NCBI GenBank assembly: GCA_017429765.1
Contig: JAFROJ010000004.1
Span: forward strand, 1 to 33,681
Direction: 5' to 3'
From: Bacteroidales bacterium
GTDB lineage: Bacteria; Bacteroidota; Bacteroidia; Bacteroidales; UBA932
Length of the DNA stretch: 33,681 nucleotides
Below are positions 13,564 through 21,733 of the stretch, one piece after another. Both the position numbers and the translations under genes were made by a program. Each line of letters begins with the position of its first letter. The stretch's first letter is position 1. The notes under the pieces were generated by a model that did no database searches, was not told the DNA's origin, and saw only the letters and a list, made by a program, of their open reading frames with translations.

Positions 13564-14319
13564 ATGCCCGACAGACACCTCATCTACTTCGTCTCTGACG
13601 TCCACCTGGGTTTGGACGTGGCCGATCCCGCCGGCAGGGAGGCCCGCTTCGTCCGTTTCCTGGAGTCGATCCCGAAGGACGCCGCGGCCCTGTACATGCT
13701 CGGGGACATCTGGGATTTCTGGTACGAGTACAGGGATCTTGTCCCTAAGGGATATGTCCGGGTGTTCGCCGCTCTCATGGACCTGATCGAGGCCGGGGTC
13801 AAGGTGTATTTCTTCCAGGGCAACCACGACATCTGGTGCTACCACTACTTCTCCGACATGGGCATCGAGATCCTCCAGCAGCCTTATGTGATGGAAGCCG
13901 GAGGAAAGACATTCTGCCTCGGTCACGGGGACGGGCTCGGCCCGGGCCATTTCTGGTACAAGGTGATGAGGAAGACTTTCCGCTGCAAGTTCTGCCAGAG
14001 GATGTTCAGCGCCCTGCTGCACCCCACGCTCGCTTTCACTATCGGGAAAGGATGGTCAAGGAAGAGCCGCGTGGCCAGGAGTGAGGAATATGTGTTCAAG
14101 GGCGAGTCCGAGCCCCTGTACAAGTTCGCCGTTGATTTCTCGCGAGACAGGAAGGTGGATTATCTGGTGTTCGGGCACTTCCACACCTCTGTCGACATGA
14201 CTCTGCCGGACGGCGCCAGGCTGATCGTGCTGAAGGACTGGATGGATCCTCAGTCCTCGAGTTTCATGGTCTTCGACCTGATGTCCGGCCGTGTCGGCAT
14301 CTCCCAGAATATCGAGTAA
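13564..14319 (+). CDS. lpxH: LpxH-type UDP-2,3-diacylglucosamine diphosphatase
   Basis: Metallophosphoesterase of lipid A synthesis that splits UDP-2,3-diacylglucosamine to lipid X and UMP at the inner membrane. The 251-residue protein has the full metal-binding set: SDVHLG (D12, H14), GDIWDFW (D48), GNHD (N87, H88), GHGDG and, near 206, GHFHT. The insert between about 132 and 185 is rich in Lys, Arg and aromatic residues, as in the membrane-binding cap of LpxH. It starts 1 nt after uppP. Its last 70 nt overlap the convergent DUF4294 gene, and no terminator lies just after it. Confidence 0.88.
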   Translation: MPDRHLIYFVSDVHLGLDVADPAGREARFVRFLESIPKDAAALYMLGDIWDFWYEYRDLVPKGYVRVFAALMDLIEAGVKVYFFQGNHDIWCYHYFSDMGIEILQQPYVMEAGGKTFCLGHGDGLGPGHFWYKVMRKTFRCKFCQRMFSALLHPTLAFTIGKGWSRKSRVARSEEYVFKGESEPLYKFAVDFSRDRKVDYLVFGHFHTSVDMTLPDGARLIVLKDWMDPQSSSFMVFDLMSGRVGISQNIE

Positions 14320-14957
14320 TACAGGGCGTCGAACTCGCCGCTCTGCCACTTCTCGACAAGATACTCGGTCATCTTGTCATCCCCTTTCGGGTCGTAGCCG
14401 CTTTTGAGGTCGTTCCCGAAGATCTTCGCCACTCCCTGCCAGAAACCGGCGGTGATCCCGCTCTTGTAGCCCTTGATGATCATGTACGAGGATCGTCCTA
14501 TCTCCCTGTCTATCAATTTAATCAGAAGACGTCCCTGGGAGATGCTCATGCTCTTGAGAGGTTTCTCGTAGGCCTCGAACAACTCGCTTTGCATCTGGCC
14601 GATGTATTTCTCTTTCTGCCTTCTTCGGAGGCTGTTGGCGGCTATGTGGTGGTCGACCTGGACTGTCAGGTCCTTGGCGAGCAGGGCGTAGGGATAGACC
14701 TTGTTGAAATTGTACACCAGGCGGTAGTAATTCTTCAGGTCGCTCTTGCCCCTCCGGCCGCGGGGAAATACCCAGATGGGGTTGATGCTGTCGTAATAGA
14801 CCGTGTCTCCTTTCTCGACCCGGTAGCCCATGTAGGCGGCACCCTCCCTCCTTACGGAGAGCGGGGCCTCGGGCTCTTCCTGGGCGGCGAGAGGCGCCGC
14901 GGCCAGGAGGCACGCGAGGGCGATCATCAGAAGAGAGACAGGCTTGGTCTTATTCAT
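14250..14957 (-). CDS. Exported DUF4294 protein
   Basis: A 235-residue protein with a signal peptide (MNKTKPVSLLMIALACLLAAAPLAAQ). The body shows the DUF4294 pattern: GYRVEKGDTVYYDSINPIWVFPR, then KNYYRLVYNFNKVYPYA, a helical stretch with LLIKLIDREIGRSSYMIIKGYK, and GFWQGVAKIFGNDLKSGYDP. This Bacteroidetes family has no known function. I chose ATG 14957 because it opens the signal peptide; the longer frame to 15005 starts with a charged, non-signal segment. The last 70 nt overlap lpxH on the other strand. TATCTTTA at 15005-15012 on minus is a possible -7 element. Confidence 0.78.
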   Translation of the reverse strand: MNKTKPVSLLMIALACLLAAAPLAAQEEPEAPLSVRREGAAYMGYRVEKGDTVYYDSINPIWVFPRGRRGKSDLKNYYRLVYNFNKVYPYALLAKDLTVQVDHHIAANSLRRRQKEKYIGQMQSELFEAYEKPLKSMSISQGRLLIKLIDREIGRSSYMIIKGYKSGITAGFWQGVAKIFGNDLKSGYDPKGDDKMTEYLVEKWQSGEFDALYYSIFWEMPTRPDIRSKTMKLED

Positions 14958-15255
14958 GGCGTCCGATCGGTCTGATCCGGTTTTTCGCCGAAAAAAACGT
15001 GCCATAAAGATAGGTTCTCGCGTGAGATGTCGAAACTGAAGGATATTTTTTTCAGGCCAAAGTCATAAATCGTTGAGAATGACTGATTTTGTCGTCAATT
15101 TTCATGGTCGAAAAAGTTAAAAAATTTTTGAGATTATGTTTGAAATCCAATATTTTTCGCTAAATTTGCAGTCCCAAAATCCGGGGATTATTGGATTAAG
15201 CCGCTGATAATCAATGATTTGGGAAAGTTTGAATGTTTTTTAAAGTTATACGGCA
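14958..15255. other. AT-rich divergent intergenic region before rplP
   Basis: About 300 nt without a gene between DUF4294 and rplP. It holds the putative DUF4294 -7 element (15005-15012), an AT-rich block from about 15040, the strong rplP promoter (15139-15168) and a leader of about 80 nt. I see no remnant of rpsC or other S10-operon genes. Confidence 0.7.
15139..15168 (+). promoter_or_regulatory. Promoter of the rplP-rplQ ribosomal operon
   Basis: TTTG at 15139-15142 and TAAATTTG at 15161-15168, 18 nt apart, match the Bacteroidetes consensus fully, within an AT-rich stretch. The leader to ATG 15256 is about 80 nt. It shows that rplP is the first gene of its transcript here. Confidence 0.82.
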
Positions 15256-15675
15256 ATGTTACAACCAAAGAAAACCAAGTTCAGAAGGGAACAGAAGAAC
15301 GTGATGAAGGGAATGGCCCAGAGGGGCAATCAGCTCGCGTTCGGTTCCTTCGGCCTCAAGACCCTCGAGAACTGCTGGATCACCGCCCAGCAGATCGAGT
15401 CCGCCCGTCAGGCCATCTCTCGTCGCATGAATCGTGAGGGACAGATATGGATCAGGATATTCCCGGTCAAGCCCTTTACCAAGAAGCCTCTCGACACCCG
15501 TATGGGTAAAGGTAAGGGTGATCCCCAGGGCTTTGTCGCCCCTGTGACCCCCGGCAGGATCATTTTCGAGGCCGACGGAGTCTCTCTCGCCACAGCCAAG
15601 GAGGCGATGCGCCTCGCTTCCCACAAGCTCCCTATCGCGACCAAGTTCGTCGTCCGCAGGGATTATGTTGAATAA
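15256..15675 (+). CDS. rplP: Ribosomal protein uL16
   Basis: Large-subunit protein near the peptidyl transferase centre and the A-site tRNA. The 139 residues are full length and canonical: [15 protein letters not shown] at the start, [21 protein letters not shown], then the tRNA-facing loop with [20 protein letters not shown] (about 80-100). Normally rpsC precedes it in the S10 operon. Here it follows a promoter and a leader of about 80 nt, and starts the run of ribosomal genes. Confidence 0.98.
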   Translation: MLQPKKTKFRREQKNVMKGMAQRGNQLAFGSFGLKTLENCWITAQQIESARQAISRRMNREGQIWIRIFPVKPFTKKPLDTRMGKGKGDPQGFVAPVTPGRIIFEADGVSLATAKEAMRLASHKLPIATKFVVRRDYVE

Positions 15676-15695
15676 TTAAATGGAGTAGATAAGAA

Positions 15696-15893
15696 ATGAA
15701 ATCATCTGAAGTTCGTGAGATGTCAGTCGCCGACCTGCGTGACCGCATCCAGGTTGAAAGGAAGAGGCTCGAGACCATGAAGCTCAACCACGCCATCTCT
15801 CCATTGGAGAACACATCCGAGTTTAAGAAAGTCAGGAAGGATATCGCTCGTATGATCACTATCCTCGCTGAGAAAGAAAAAGACCAGAAATAA
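15696..15893 (+). CDS. rpmC: Ribosomal protein uL29
   Basis: Small two-helix protein near the peptide exit tunnel, part of the docking site for trigger factor and SRP. The 65-residue sequence, with SVADLRDRIQVERKRLETMKLNH and a later ISPLENTSEFKKVRKDIARM, fits the family. It lies 20 nt after rplP and 7 nt before rpsQ, so it is co-transcribed with them. Confidence 0.97.
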   Translation: MKSSEVREMSVADLRDRIQVERKRLETMKLNHAISPLENTSEFKKVRKDIARMITILAEKEKDQK

Positions 15894-15900
15894 TTAAGTC

Positions 15901-16161
15901 ATGGAAGAAATCAGGAATCTTCGTAAAGAGAGGATCGGCGTAGTGGTCAGCAATAAGATGGACAAGACCATCGTGGTCAAGGTTGAGACCAGGAAGAAGC
16001 ACCCCCTCTACGGAAAGTTCATCAAGCAGTCCACCAAGTTCGTCGCCCAGGACGACAAGAATGAGTGCGACGAGGGCGATACCGTGCGCATCATGGAGAC
16101 CCGTCCTTTGAGCAAGACCAAGAGGTGGAGATTAGTTGAAATCGTTGAAAAAGTCAAATAG
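15901..16161 (+). CDS. rpsQ: Ribosomal protein uS17
   Basis: Early-assembling small-subunit OB-fold protein that binds helix 11 of 16S rRNA. The 86 residues contain [38 protein letters not shown] and the signature [18 protein letters not shown]. It is followed after 2 nt by rplN, which suggests translational coupling. Confidence 0.98.
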   Translation: MEEIRNLRKERIGVVVSNKMDKTIVVKVETRKKHPLYGKFIKQSTKFVAQDDKNECDEGDTVRIMETRPLSKTKRWRLVEIVEKVK

Positions 16162-16163
16162 TT

Positions 16164-16529
<366 letters not shown>

Positions 16530-16543
16530 TATCCGGAAGAATC

Positions 16544-16861
16544 ATGAAAAAGTTACATATCAAGAAAGGTGACACTGTGTATGTCAACGCCGGCAACGAC
16601 AAGGGTAAGACCGGAAAGGTCTTGTCCGTGTTCCCCGCCAAGGATCGCGTGATCGTCGAGGGTGTCAACATCGTCAGCAAGCACTCAAAGCCCAGCGCCG
16701 CCCATCCGCAGGGTGGTATCATCAAGCAGGAGGCGGGGATCCACATCTCCAACCTTCAGCTCATTGACCCGACGACCAACAAGCCCACCAGGGTCGGCTA
16801 CAAGTTCGTCGATGGCAAGAAGATCCGTTACGCTAAGAAATCAGGAGAGGAGATCAAATAA
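16544..16861 (+). CDS. rplX: Ribosomal protein uL24
   Basis: KOW-domain assembly initiator of the large subunit, located near the tunnel exit. The 105 residues include the KOW core [20 protein letters not shown] (about 6-25) and [17 protein letters not shown]. The stop is 2 nt before rplE. Confidence 0.98.
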   Translation: MKKLHIKKGDTVYVNAGNDKGKTGKVLSVFPAKDRVIVEGVNIVSKHSKPSAAHPQGGIIKQEAGIHISNLQLIDPTTNKPTRVGYKFVDGKKIRYAKKSGEEIK

Positions 16862-16863
16862 TC

Positions 16864-17463
16864 ATGGCAAAGAAAGCAGCGAAACCCGTGGAAGCGCAGG
16901 CGCTTCCGAAGGATTATGTCCCTTCCCTCAAGAAGGTTTACAAAGAGGAGATCGTCGACCAGCTCATGAAGCGGTTCTCCTACACCACAGTCATGCAGGT
17001 TCCCAAGCTCGTGAAGATCACGATCAACGAGGGCATCGGTGACGCCACTTCCGACAAGAAACTCGTCGAGGAGGCCGCCGAGGAGCTCGCCAAGATCGTC
17101 GGCCAGAAGGCTGTCCTCACCACTTCCAAGAAGGACGTCTCCAACTTCCGTCTCCGTAAGGGTATGCCCATCGGTGTGAAGGTCACCCTGCGCGATGTCA
17201 AGATGTACGAGTTCCTCGAGAGGCTCGTCCGCGTCTCCCTCCCTCGTATCAGGGATTTCAACGGCATCGCCGCCAAGATGGACGGAAGGGGCAACTACAC
17301 CCTCGGTCTCAAGGAGCAGATCATCTTCCCTGAGGTTGACATCGACAAGAACCCCCGTATCCACGGAATGGAGATCACTTTCGTCACGACGGCCAAGACT
17401 GACGAGGAGGCCCACGCCCTTCTCTCCGCTTTCGGCCTTCCTTTCAAGAAACATAACAATTAA
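16864..17463 (+). CDS. rplE: Ribosomal protein uL5
   Basis: Binds 5S rRNA and contacts the P-site tRNA in the central protuberance. The 199 residues include the typical [20 protein letters not shown], the loop [13 protein letters not shown] and [20 protein letters not shown]. The N-terminal 15 residues ([15 protein letters not shown]) form a short basic/Ala-rich extension beyond the usual start of the fold; a downstream start is not suggested by any obvious signal. The stop is 5 nt before rpsN. Confidence 0.97.
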   Translation: MAKKAAKPVEAQALPKDYVPSLKKVYKEEIVDQLMKRFSYTTVMQVPKLVKITINEGIGDATSDKKLVEEAAEELAKIVGQKAVLTTSKKDVSNFRLRKGMPIGVKVTLRDVKMYEFLERLVRVSLPRIRDFNGIAAKMDGRGNYTLGLKEQIIFPEVDIDKNPRIHGMEITFVTTAKTDEEAHALLSAFGLPFKKHNN

Positions 17464-17468
17464 GGAAT

Positions 17469-17738
17469 ATGGCAAAAGAATCAATGAAAGCCCGCGAAGT
17501 TAAGCGCGCGAAGCTGGTCGCCAAGTATGCCGAGAAGAGGCAGGCTCTCAAGGAGGCTGGTGATTGGGCCGCTCTCGACAAGCTCCCCAAGAACTCCTCT
17601 CCTGTCCGTCTGCACAACCGTTGCTCCCTCACCGGCCGTCCCAAAGGCTACATGAGGAAGTTCGGACTCAGCAGGATCCAGTTCCGTGAGATGGCCAGCA
17701 ACGGTCTGATCCCGGGTGTCAAGAAGGCGAGTTGGTAG
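17469..17738 (+). CDS. rpsN: Ribosomal protein uS14, zinc-independent form
   Basis: Small-subunit head protein. The 89-residue long form has only one Cys ([21 protein letters not shown]), so it lacks the CxxC zinc site of the short S14 type. The C-terminus [15 protein letters not shown] is standard. An 81-nt gap follows before rpsH, the largest inside the cluster. Confidence 0.97.
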   Translation: MAKESMKAREVKRAKLVAKYAEKRQALKEAGDWAALDKLPKNSSPVRLHNRCSLTGRPKGYMRKFGLSRIQFREMASNGLIPGVKKASW

Positions 17739-17819
17739 AGTATTTTATCACAACTTATATATTAACAATCGGATATCGGGCGTTCCGTCAAGGACGTCGA
17801 TCTAAAAACAAAAGAAAAA
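17739..17819 (+). promoter_or_regulatory. 81-nt untranslated gap between rpsN and rpsH
   Basis: Elsewhere in this operon gaps are 1-37 nt. This one ends in an A-rich stretch before ATG 17820 and contains a weak hairpin (CGTTCC / GGACG around GTCAA, about 17781-17796). No TAnnTTTG promoter was found. It could be a site for autoregulation or RNA processing, but this is only position-based. Confidence 0.3.
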
Positions 17820-18215
17820 ATGACTGATCCAATTGCAGATTATCTTACCAGGATCCGCAACGCCTACATGGCGGGGAAGAAGGTCGTGGAAATCCCTTCA
17901 TCCAAGATGAAGCTCGCCATAACCAAGATCCTGTGCGAGAAGGGCTACATCCTCAGCTACAAGGTGGTCGAGGGTACCCCGTACAACACGATTAAAATCG
18001 CTCTGAAGTATCACCCTCAGACCAAGATGGCCGCCATCAAGAAGATCCAGCGCGTCTCCACTCCCGGTCTGCGTGTCTACGCCGATGTGGAGAACATGCC
18101 GAGGGTACTCAACGGATTGGGCATCGCCGTCCTCTCCACCTCCAAGGGAGTCATCACCGACAAGGAGGCCAAGAACCTTAACGTCGGCGGCGAGGTCATC
18201 TGCTATGTTTATTAA
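17820..18215 (+). CDS. rpsH: Ribosomal protein uS8
   Basis: Small-subunit central-domain protein; in E. coli it also represses the spc operon by binding its mRNA. The 131 residues begin MTDPIADYLTRIRNAYMAGKK and end with the signature STSKGVITDKEAKNLNVGGEVICYVY. The unusual gap before it is noted separately. rplF follows after 17 nt. Confidence 0.98.
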   Translation: MTDPIADYLTRIRNAYMAGKKVVEIPSSKMKLAITKILCEKGYILSYKVVEGTPYNTIKIALKYHPQTKMAAIKKIQRVSTPGLRVYADVENMPRVLNGLGIAVLSTSKGVITDKEAKNLNVGGEVICYVY

Positions 18216-18232
18216 TATTAAAGGAAAGAATA

Positions 18233-18793
18233 ATGTCAAGAATTGGTAAATTGCCTGTAAGCCTTCCGGAGAAAGTGAGCGTCGAGATGCTCCCTGGCAA
18301 CGTGTTGAAGGTTAAAGGCCCCCTCGGTGAGCTGAGCCAGAAGGTCGATCCCGACATCAAGGTCACCGTTGAGGACAATGAAATCAAGTTCGAGCGTCCG
18401 ACGGATCAGCCGAGGCACCGCTCCATGCACGGTCTCTACCGCGCTCTCGTTCACAACATGGTGGAAGGCGTGTCCAAAGGCTTCGAGACGAGGCAGGAGC
18501 TGGTCGGCGTGGGTTACCGCGTGGCCGCTCAGGGACAGCTCCTTACCTTCTCTCTCGGTTACTCCCACGAGATCCAGCTCATGCTCGCTCCCGAGGTGAC
18601 CGCCGAGGTTCCCAACGTGAAGAAGGGCGAGAACCCCGTCCTCATCCTCAGGAGCAACGACAAGCAGCTCCTCGGTCAGGTCGCGGCCAAGGTCCGTTCT
18701 CTCCGCAAGCCGGAGCCTTATAAGGGTAAGGGTATCAAGTTCGTCGGCGAGCAGCTCCGCCGCAAGGCCGGTAAGACAGCCGCCGCTAAATAG
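18233..18793 (+). CDS. rplF: Ribosomal protein uL6
   Basis: Large-subunit protein near the factor-binding region and the sarcin-ricin loop. The 186 residues start MSRIGKLPVSLPEKVSVEML. They include VGVGYRVAAQGQLLTFSLGYSHE and the C-terminal signature KPEPYKGKGIKFVGEQLRRKAGK. The following rplR has a strong Shine-Dalgarno sequence in the gap. Confidence 0.98.
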   Translation: MSRIGKLPVSLPEKVSVEMLPGNVLKVKGPLGELSQKVDPDIKVTVEDNEIKFERPTDQPRHRSMHGLYRALVHNMVEGVSKGFETRQELVGVGYRVAAQGQLLTFSLGYSHEIQLMLAPEVTAEVPNVKKGENPVLILRSNDKQLLGQVAAKVRSLRKPEPYKGKGIKFVGEQLRRKAGKTAAAK

Positions 18794-18795
18794 TT

Positions 18796-18801
18796 AGGAG
18801 G
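18796..18801 (+). promoter_or_regulatory. Strong Shine-Dalgarno sequence before rplR
   Basis: AGGAGG ends 8 nt before ATG 18810, an ideal spacing. Most genes in this window, like most Bacteroidetes genes, have no such motif. Confidence 0.7.
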
Positions 18802-18809
18802 ACACAGAT

Positions 18810-19172
18810 ATGGCATTGAGTAAAGTAGAAAGAAGAAAAAGGATCCATTACCGCATCCGTAAGCATGTCAATGGAACCGCCGAGAGGCCTAGGCTGTTTG
18901 TCTTCAGAAGCAACAAGCAGATCTATGCCCAGATTATTGATGATGAGAAGGGCGTGACCCTCGCGGCCGCCGCTTCCAACGACAAGGTCCTCGCCGCCGA
19001 GTGCAAGGGCAAGACCGGCATCGAGGCCGCCGCCATCGTCGGCAAGGCCGTCGCCGAGCGCGCCAAGGAGAAGGGGATCGATAAGGTCTGTTTCGATCGT
19101 GGAGGTTATCTCTATCACGGCAGGGTCAAGAGTTTGGCCGACGGTGCCCGTGAAGGTGGACTTGTTTTCTAA
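18810..19172 (+). CDS. rplR: Ribosomal protein uL18
   Basis: Binds 5S rRNA with uL5 in the central protuberance. The 120 residues begin [20 protein letters not shown]. They contain [20 protein letters not shown] and the C-terminal region with [28 protein letters not shown]. One of three consecutive genes here with a clear Shine-Dalgarno motif. Confidence 0.98.
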   Translation: MALSKVERRKRIHYRIRKHVNGTAERPRLFVFRSNKQIYAQIIDDEKGVTLAAAASNDKVLAAECKGKTGIEAAAIVGKAVAERAKEKGIDKVCFDRGGYLYHGRVKSLADGAREGGLVF

Positions 19173-19184
19173 TTGGTAAAGACT

Positions 19185-19703
19185 ATGGCAAATACAAATG
19201 TTAAAAGAGTAAAGACCTCTGACCTTGAGCTTAAGGACAGGTTGGTCGCCATCCAGAGAGTGACCAAGGTCACTAAGGGTGGTCGTCACTTCCGCTTCGC
19301 CGCTATCGTGGTGGTGGGTGACGAGAACGGCGTTGTTGGTTATGGTCTTGGAAAAGCCAACGAGGTTACCGCCGCTATCGCCAAGGGTGTCGAGGACGCC
19401 AAGAAGAACCTTGTGAGGATCCCGGTCATCAACTCGACCATCCCTCACGAGCAGGTCGCCAAGTACGGCGGCGCCGAGGTGTTCATGAAGCCCGCGGCTC
19501 CCGGTACCGGTGTGAAGGCCGGAGGCGCCATGCGCGCTGTCTTCGAGTCGGCTGGCATCCAGAACGTTCTGGCGAAGAGCAAGGGTTCTTCCAACCCTCA
19601 CAACCTCGTCAAAGCCACCGTCACCGCTCTCACCGAGATGAGGGACGCCTACACAGTGGCCGGTCTCCGCGGTATCCCCATGAGTAAAGTTTTTAACGGA
19701 TAG
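19185..19703 (+). CDS. rpsE: Ribosomal protein uS5
   Basis: Small-subunit protein at the mRNA entry site, important for helicase activity and fidelity. The 172 residues contain the double-stranded RNA-binding start [19 protein letters not shown], then [21 protein letters not shown] and [20 protein letters not shown] chose ATG 19185 rather than TTG 19173, since [10 protein letters not shown] fits the family and leaves 12 nt after rplR. Confidence 0.97.
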   Translation: MANTNVKRVKTSDLELKDRLVAIQRVTKVTKGGRHFRFAAIVVVGDENGVVGYGLGKANEVTAAIAKGVEDAKKNLVRIPVINSTIPHEQVAKYGGAEVFMKPAAPGTGVKAGGAMRAVFESAGIQNVLAKSKGSSNPHNLVKATVTALTEMRDAYTVAGLRGIPMSKVFNG

Positions 19704-19706
19704 GAG
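19702..19706 (+). promoter_or_regulatory. Shine-Dalgarno sequence before rpmD
   Basis: AGGAG overlaps the rpsE stop codon (TAG at 19701-19703) and lies 8 nt before ATG 19715. This decides for the ATG start over the TTG at 19709 and suggests coupling with rpsE. Confidence 0.6.
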
Positions 19707-19714
19707 ACTTGAAT

Positions 19715-19897
19715 ATGGCAAAGCTTAAGATAACACAGGTCAAGAGCAAGAACGGGTCCACCCAGAGGCAGAAGGACAATCTCCGCTCCCTCGGGATCCG
19801 CAGGATTGGCCAGACCGTCGAGGTCGAGAAGAATCCGGTGACAGAAGGCCAGCTCGCCAAGATCCGTCACCTTGTGGTTGTTGAAGAAGTAGATTAA
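19715..19897 (+). CDS. rpmD: Ribosomal protein uL30
   Basis: Small large-subunit protein of 60 residues: MAKLKITQVKSKNGSTQRQ, then LRSLGIRRIGQTVEVEKNP, the family signature. The ATG at 19715 follows a good Shine-Dalgarno motif. The tail VVVEEVD is typical. rplO follows after 12 nt. Confidence 0.96.
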   Translation: MAKLKITQVKSKNGSTQRQKDNLRSLGIRRIGQTVEVEKNPVTEGQLAKIRHLVVVEEVD

Positions 19898-19902
19898 GGA
19901 GG
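19896..19902 (+). promoter_or_regulatory. Strong Shine-Dalgarno sequence before rplO
   Basis: AAGGAGG overlaps the end of the rpmD stop codon and lies 7 nt before ATG 19910. It is the third consecutive well-placed motif of this kind in the cluster. Confidence 0.7.
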
Positions 19903-19909
19903 AAAGGAG

Positions 19910-20362
19910 ATGAAACTATCAGAATTGAAACCCGCGAAAGGCGCGACACATAAGAGCAAACGTATAGGCCGTGGCGAAGGTTCCGGAAGAGGCGGCACAG
20001 CCACCCGTGGAACCAAGGGCGCCCAGGCCCGCGCCGGATACGAGCACAAGATCGGCTTCGAGGGTGGCCAGATGCCCCTTCAGAGACGTCTTCCCAAGTT
20101 CGGATTCAAGAACCCCACCAGGGTCGAGTACAAGGCGGTCAACGTCTCCGCTCTTCAGGCTCTCTCCGAGATGCTCGGGAAGCCCGAGATCGATCTCGAT
20201 GACATCAAGTTCGCCGGCCTCGCCGACTCCAAGGAGCTTGTGAAGATCCTCGGTAACGGTGAGATCACCTCCGCCCTCACAGTGACAGCCGACGCTTTCA
20301 GCGCGTCAGCCAAGTCCAAGATCGAGGCCGCCGGTGGCAAGGCAATCGTAATCGAAAAGTAA
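19910..20362 (+). CDS. rplO: Ribosomal protein uL15
   Basis: Late-assembling large-subunit protein with a long glycine/arginine-rich N-terminal extension that threads into 23S rRNA (about 10-55: KSKRIGRGEGSGRGG and later QARAGYEHKIGFEGGQMP). The 150 residues end with the globular part ASAKSKIEAAGGKAIVIEK. secY starts 10 nt later. Confidence 0.98.
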   Translation: MKLSELKPAKGATHKSKRIGRGEGSGRGGTATRGTKGAQARAGYEHKIGFEGGQMPLQRRLPKFGFKNPTRVEYKAVNVSALQALSEMLGKPEIDLDDIKFAGLADSKELVKILGNGEITSALTVTADAFSASAKSKIEAAGGKAIVIEK

Positions 20363-20372
20363 TCCAGGAGAG

Positions 20373-21713
20373 ATGAAGAAGTTTATTGAGACAATAAAGA
20401 ACATCTTCAAGATCGAGGAGCTTCGCACGAGGCTCGGCTACACCTTCCTTCTCATCCTCATCTACAGGTTGGGATGCTTCATCGTGTTGCCGGGTATCGA
20501 CACCACCATGCTGGCCCAGCTCAAGAACACGACCCAGCAGGGACTCGTCGGTCTGTTGAACATGTTCTCCGGAGGAGCGTTCGGTAACGCCTCGGTCTTC
20601 GCGCTGGGTGTGATGCCGTACATCTCCGCTTCCATCGTGGTCCAGCTCCTCGGGATGTTCGTCCCCTACTTCCGGAAACTCCAGATGGAAGGAGAGAGCG
20701 GCCGCAGGAAGATGAACCAGATCACCAGGTACCTCACCGTCCTCATCCTCTGCATCCAGGGCCCGGCCTACATCGCCTCGATCCACAGCCAGATCCCCGG
20801 CGCCGCTTTCGTCGCCGAGACCCAGCTCGGATGGAGCCGTTTCGCCTACAACCTCGTGGCCACCATCATCCTTATGTCCGGCTCGTTGTTCGTGATGTGG
20901 CTCGGTGAGAGGATCACCGACAGGGGTATCGGTAACGGTATCTCCCTCCTCATCATGATCGGTATCGTGGCCCGTCTGCCTTACGCTCTCGTGGCCGAGG
21001 TCGGTACCAAGATCACCACCACCACCGGTGGAGGCCCCATCGCCCTCATCGTCGAGCTCATCGTCTGGTTCCTCGTGATTGTCGCCACGATCGCCCTTGT
21101 CCAGGCTGTCAGGAAGGTTCCTGTGCAGTACGCCAAGAGGGTCATCGGCAACAGGCAGTACGGCGGAGTCCGCCAGTACATCCCCCTGAAGATGAACGCG
21201 GCCGGTGTCATGCCTATCATCTTCGCCCAGGCGCTGATGCTGTTCCCGCTTCTCTTCTCCCGTTTCGATGCGACCAGGGGTATCGCGGCCAGCCTGAGCA
21301 ATTACACCGGTTTCTGGTACAACCTGATATTCGGCCTTCTCGTTGTGATATTCACTTACTTCTACACCGCGGTCACGGTCAACCCGACCATGATGGCCGA
21401 GGACATGAAGAAGAATGGCGGGTTCATCCCCGGAGTCAAGCCTGGAAAGGCCACGGTCAACTACCTTGACGACATCATGTCCAAGGTGACCCTCCCCGGA
21501 TCCATATTCCTCGCCATCATAGCGATCCTCCCGGCTTTCGCCAGGATCGCCGGTATCAACGACTCGTTCGCCGGGTTCTACGGGGGAACCTCCCTCCTGA
21601 TTCTTGTGGGTGTCGTCCTTGACACTTTGCAGCAGGTCGAGAGTTATCTCCTCATGCGTCACTATGACGGTCTGATGAAGACCGGGCGTCTGTCCGGACG
21701 TTCCGGAATGTAA
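20373..21713 (+). CDS. secY: SecY, preprotein translocase channel subunit
   Basis: Central pore of the Sec translocon. The 446-residue protein has ten predicted TMs. Recognisable parts are the plug/TM2 region with GGAFGNASVFALGVMPYISASI (about 67-88), GIGNGISLLIMIGIVARLP (about 185-203), the cytoplasmic loop IGNRQYGGVRQYIPLKMNAAGVMP, and the tail GLMKTGRLSGRSG. It sits between rplO and map as in most bacteria. GGAGAG directly before the start is too close to act as a good ribosome binding site. Confidence 0.98.
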   Translation: MKKFIETIKNIFKIEELRTRLGYTFLLILIYRLGCFIVLPGIDTTMLAQLKNTTQQGLVGLLNMFSGGAFGNASVFALGVMPYISASIVVQLLGMFVPYFRKLQMEGESGRRKMNQITRYLTVLILCIQGPAYIASIHSQIPGAAFVAETQLGWSRFAYNLVATIILMSGSLFVMWLGERITDRGIGNGISLLIMIGIVARLPYALVAEVGTKITTTTGGGPIALIVELIVWFLVIVATIALVQAVRKVPVQYAKRVIGNRQYGGVRQYIPLKMNAAGVMPIIFAQALMLFPLLFSRFDATRGIAASLSNYTGFWYNLIFGLLVVIFTYFYTAVTVNPTMMAEDMKKNGGFIPGVKPGKATVNYLDDIMSKVTLPGSIFLAIIAILPAFARIAGINDSFAGFYGGTSLLILVGVVLDTLQQVESYLLMRHYDGLMKTGRLSGRSGM

Positions 21714-21733
21714 TATTGGTAATTTAAGGTTCG

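Noticed and set aside
20366-20372. Shine-Dalgarno motif before secY
   Set aside because: AGGAG ends 2 nt from the ATG, too close for normal pairing.
20298-21662. 454-codon minus-strand reading frame opposite secY
   Set aside because: Antisense shadow of a conserved gene; composition is almost all Asp, Glu, His and Gly with no hydrophobic core.
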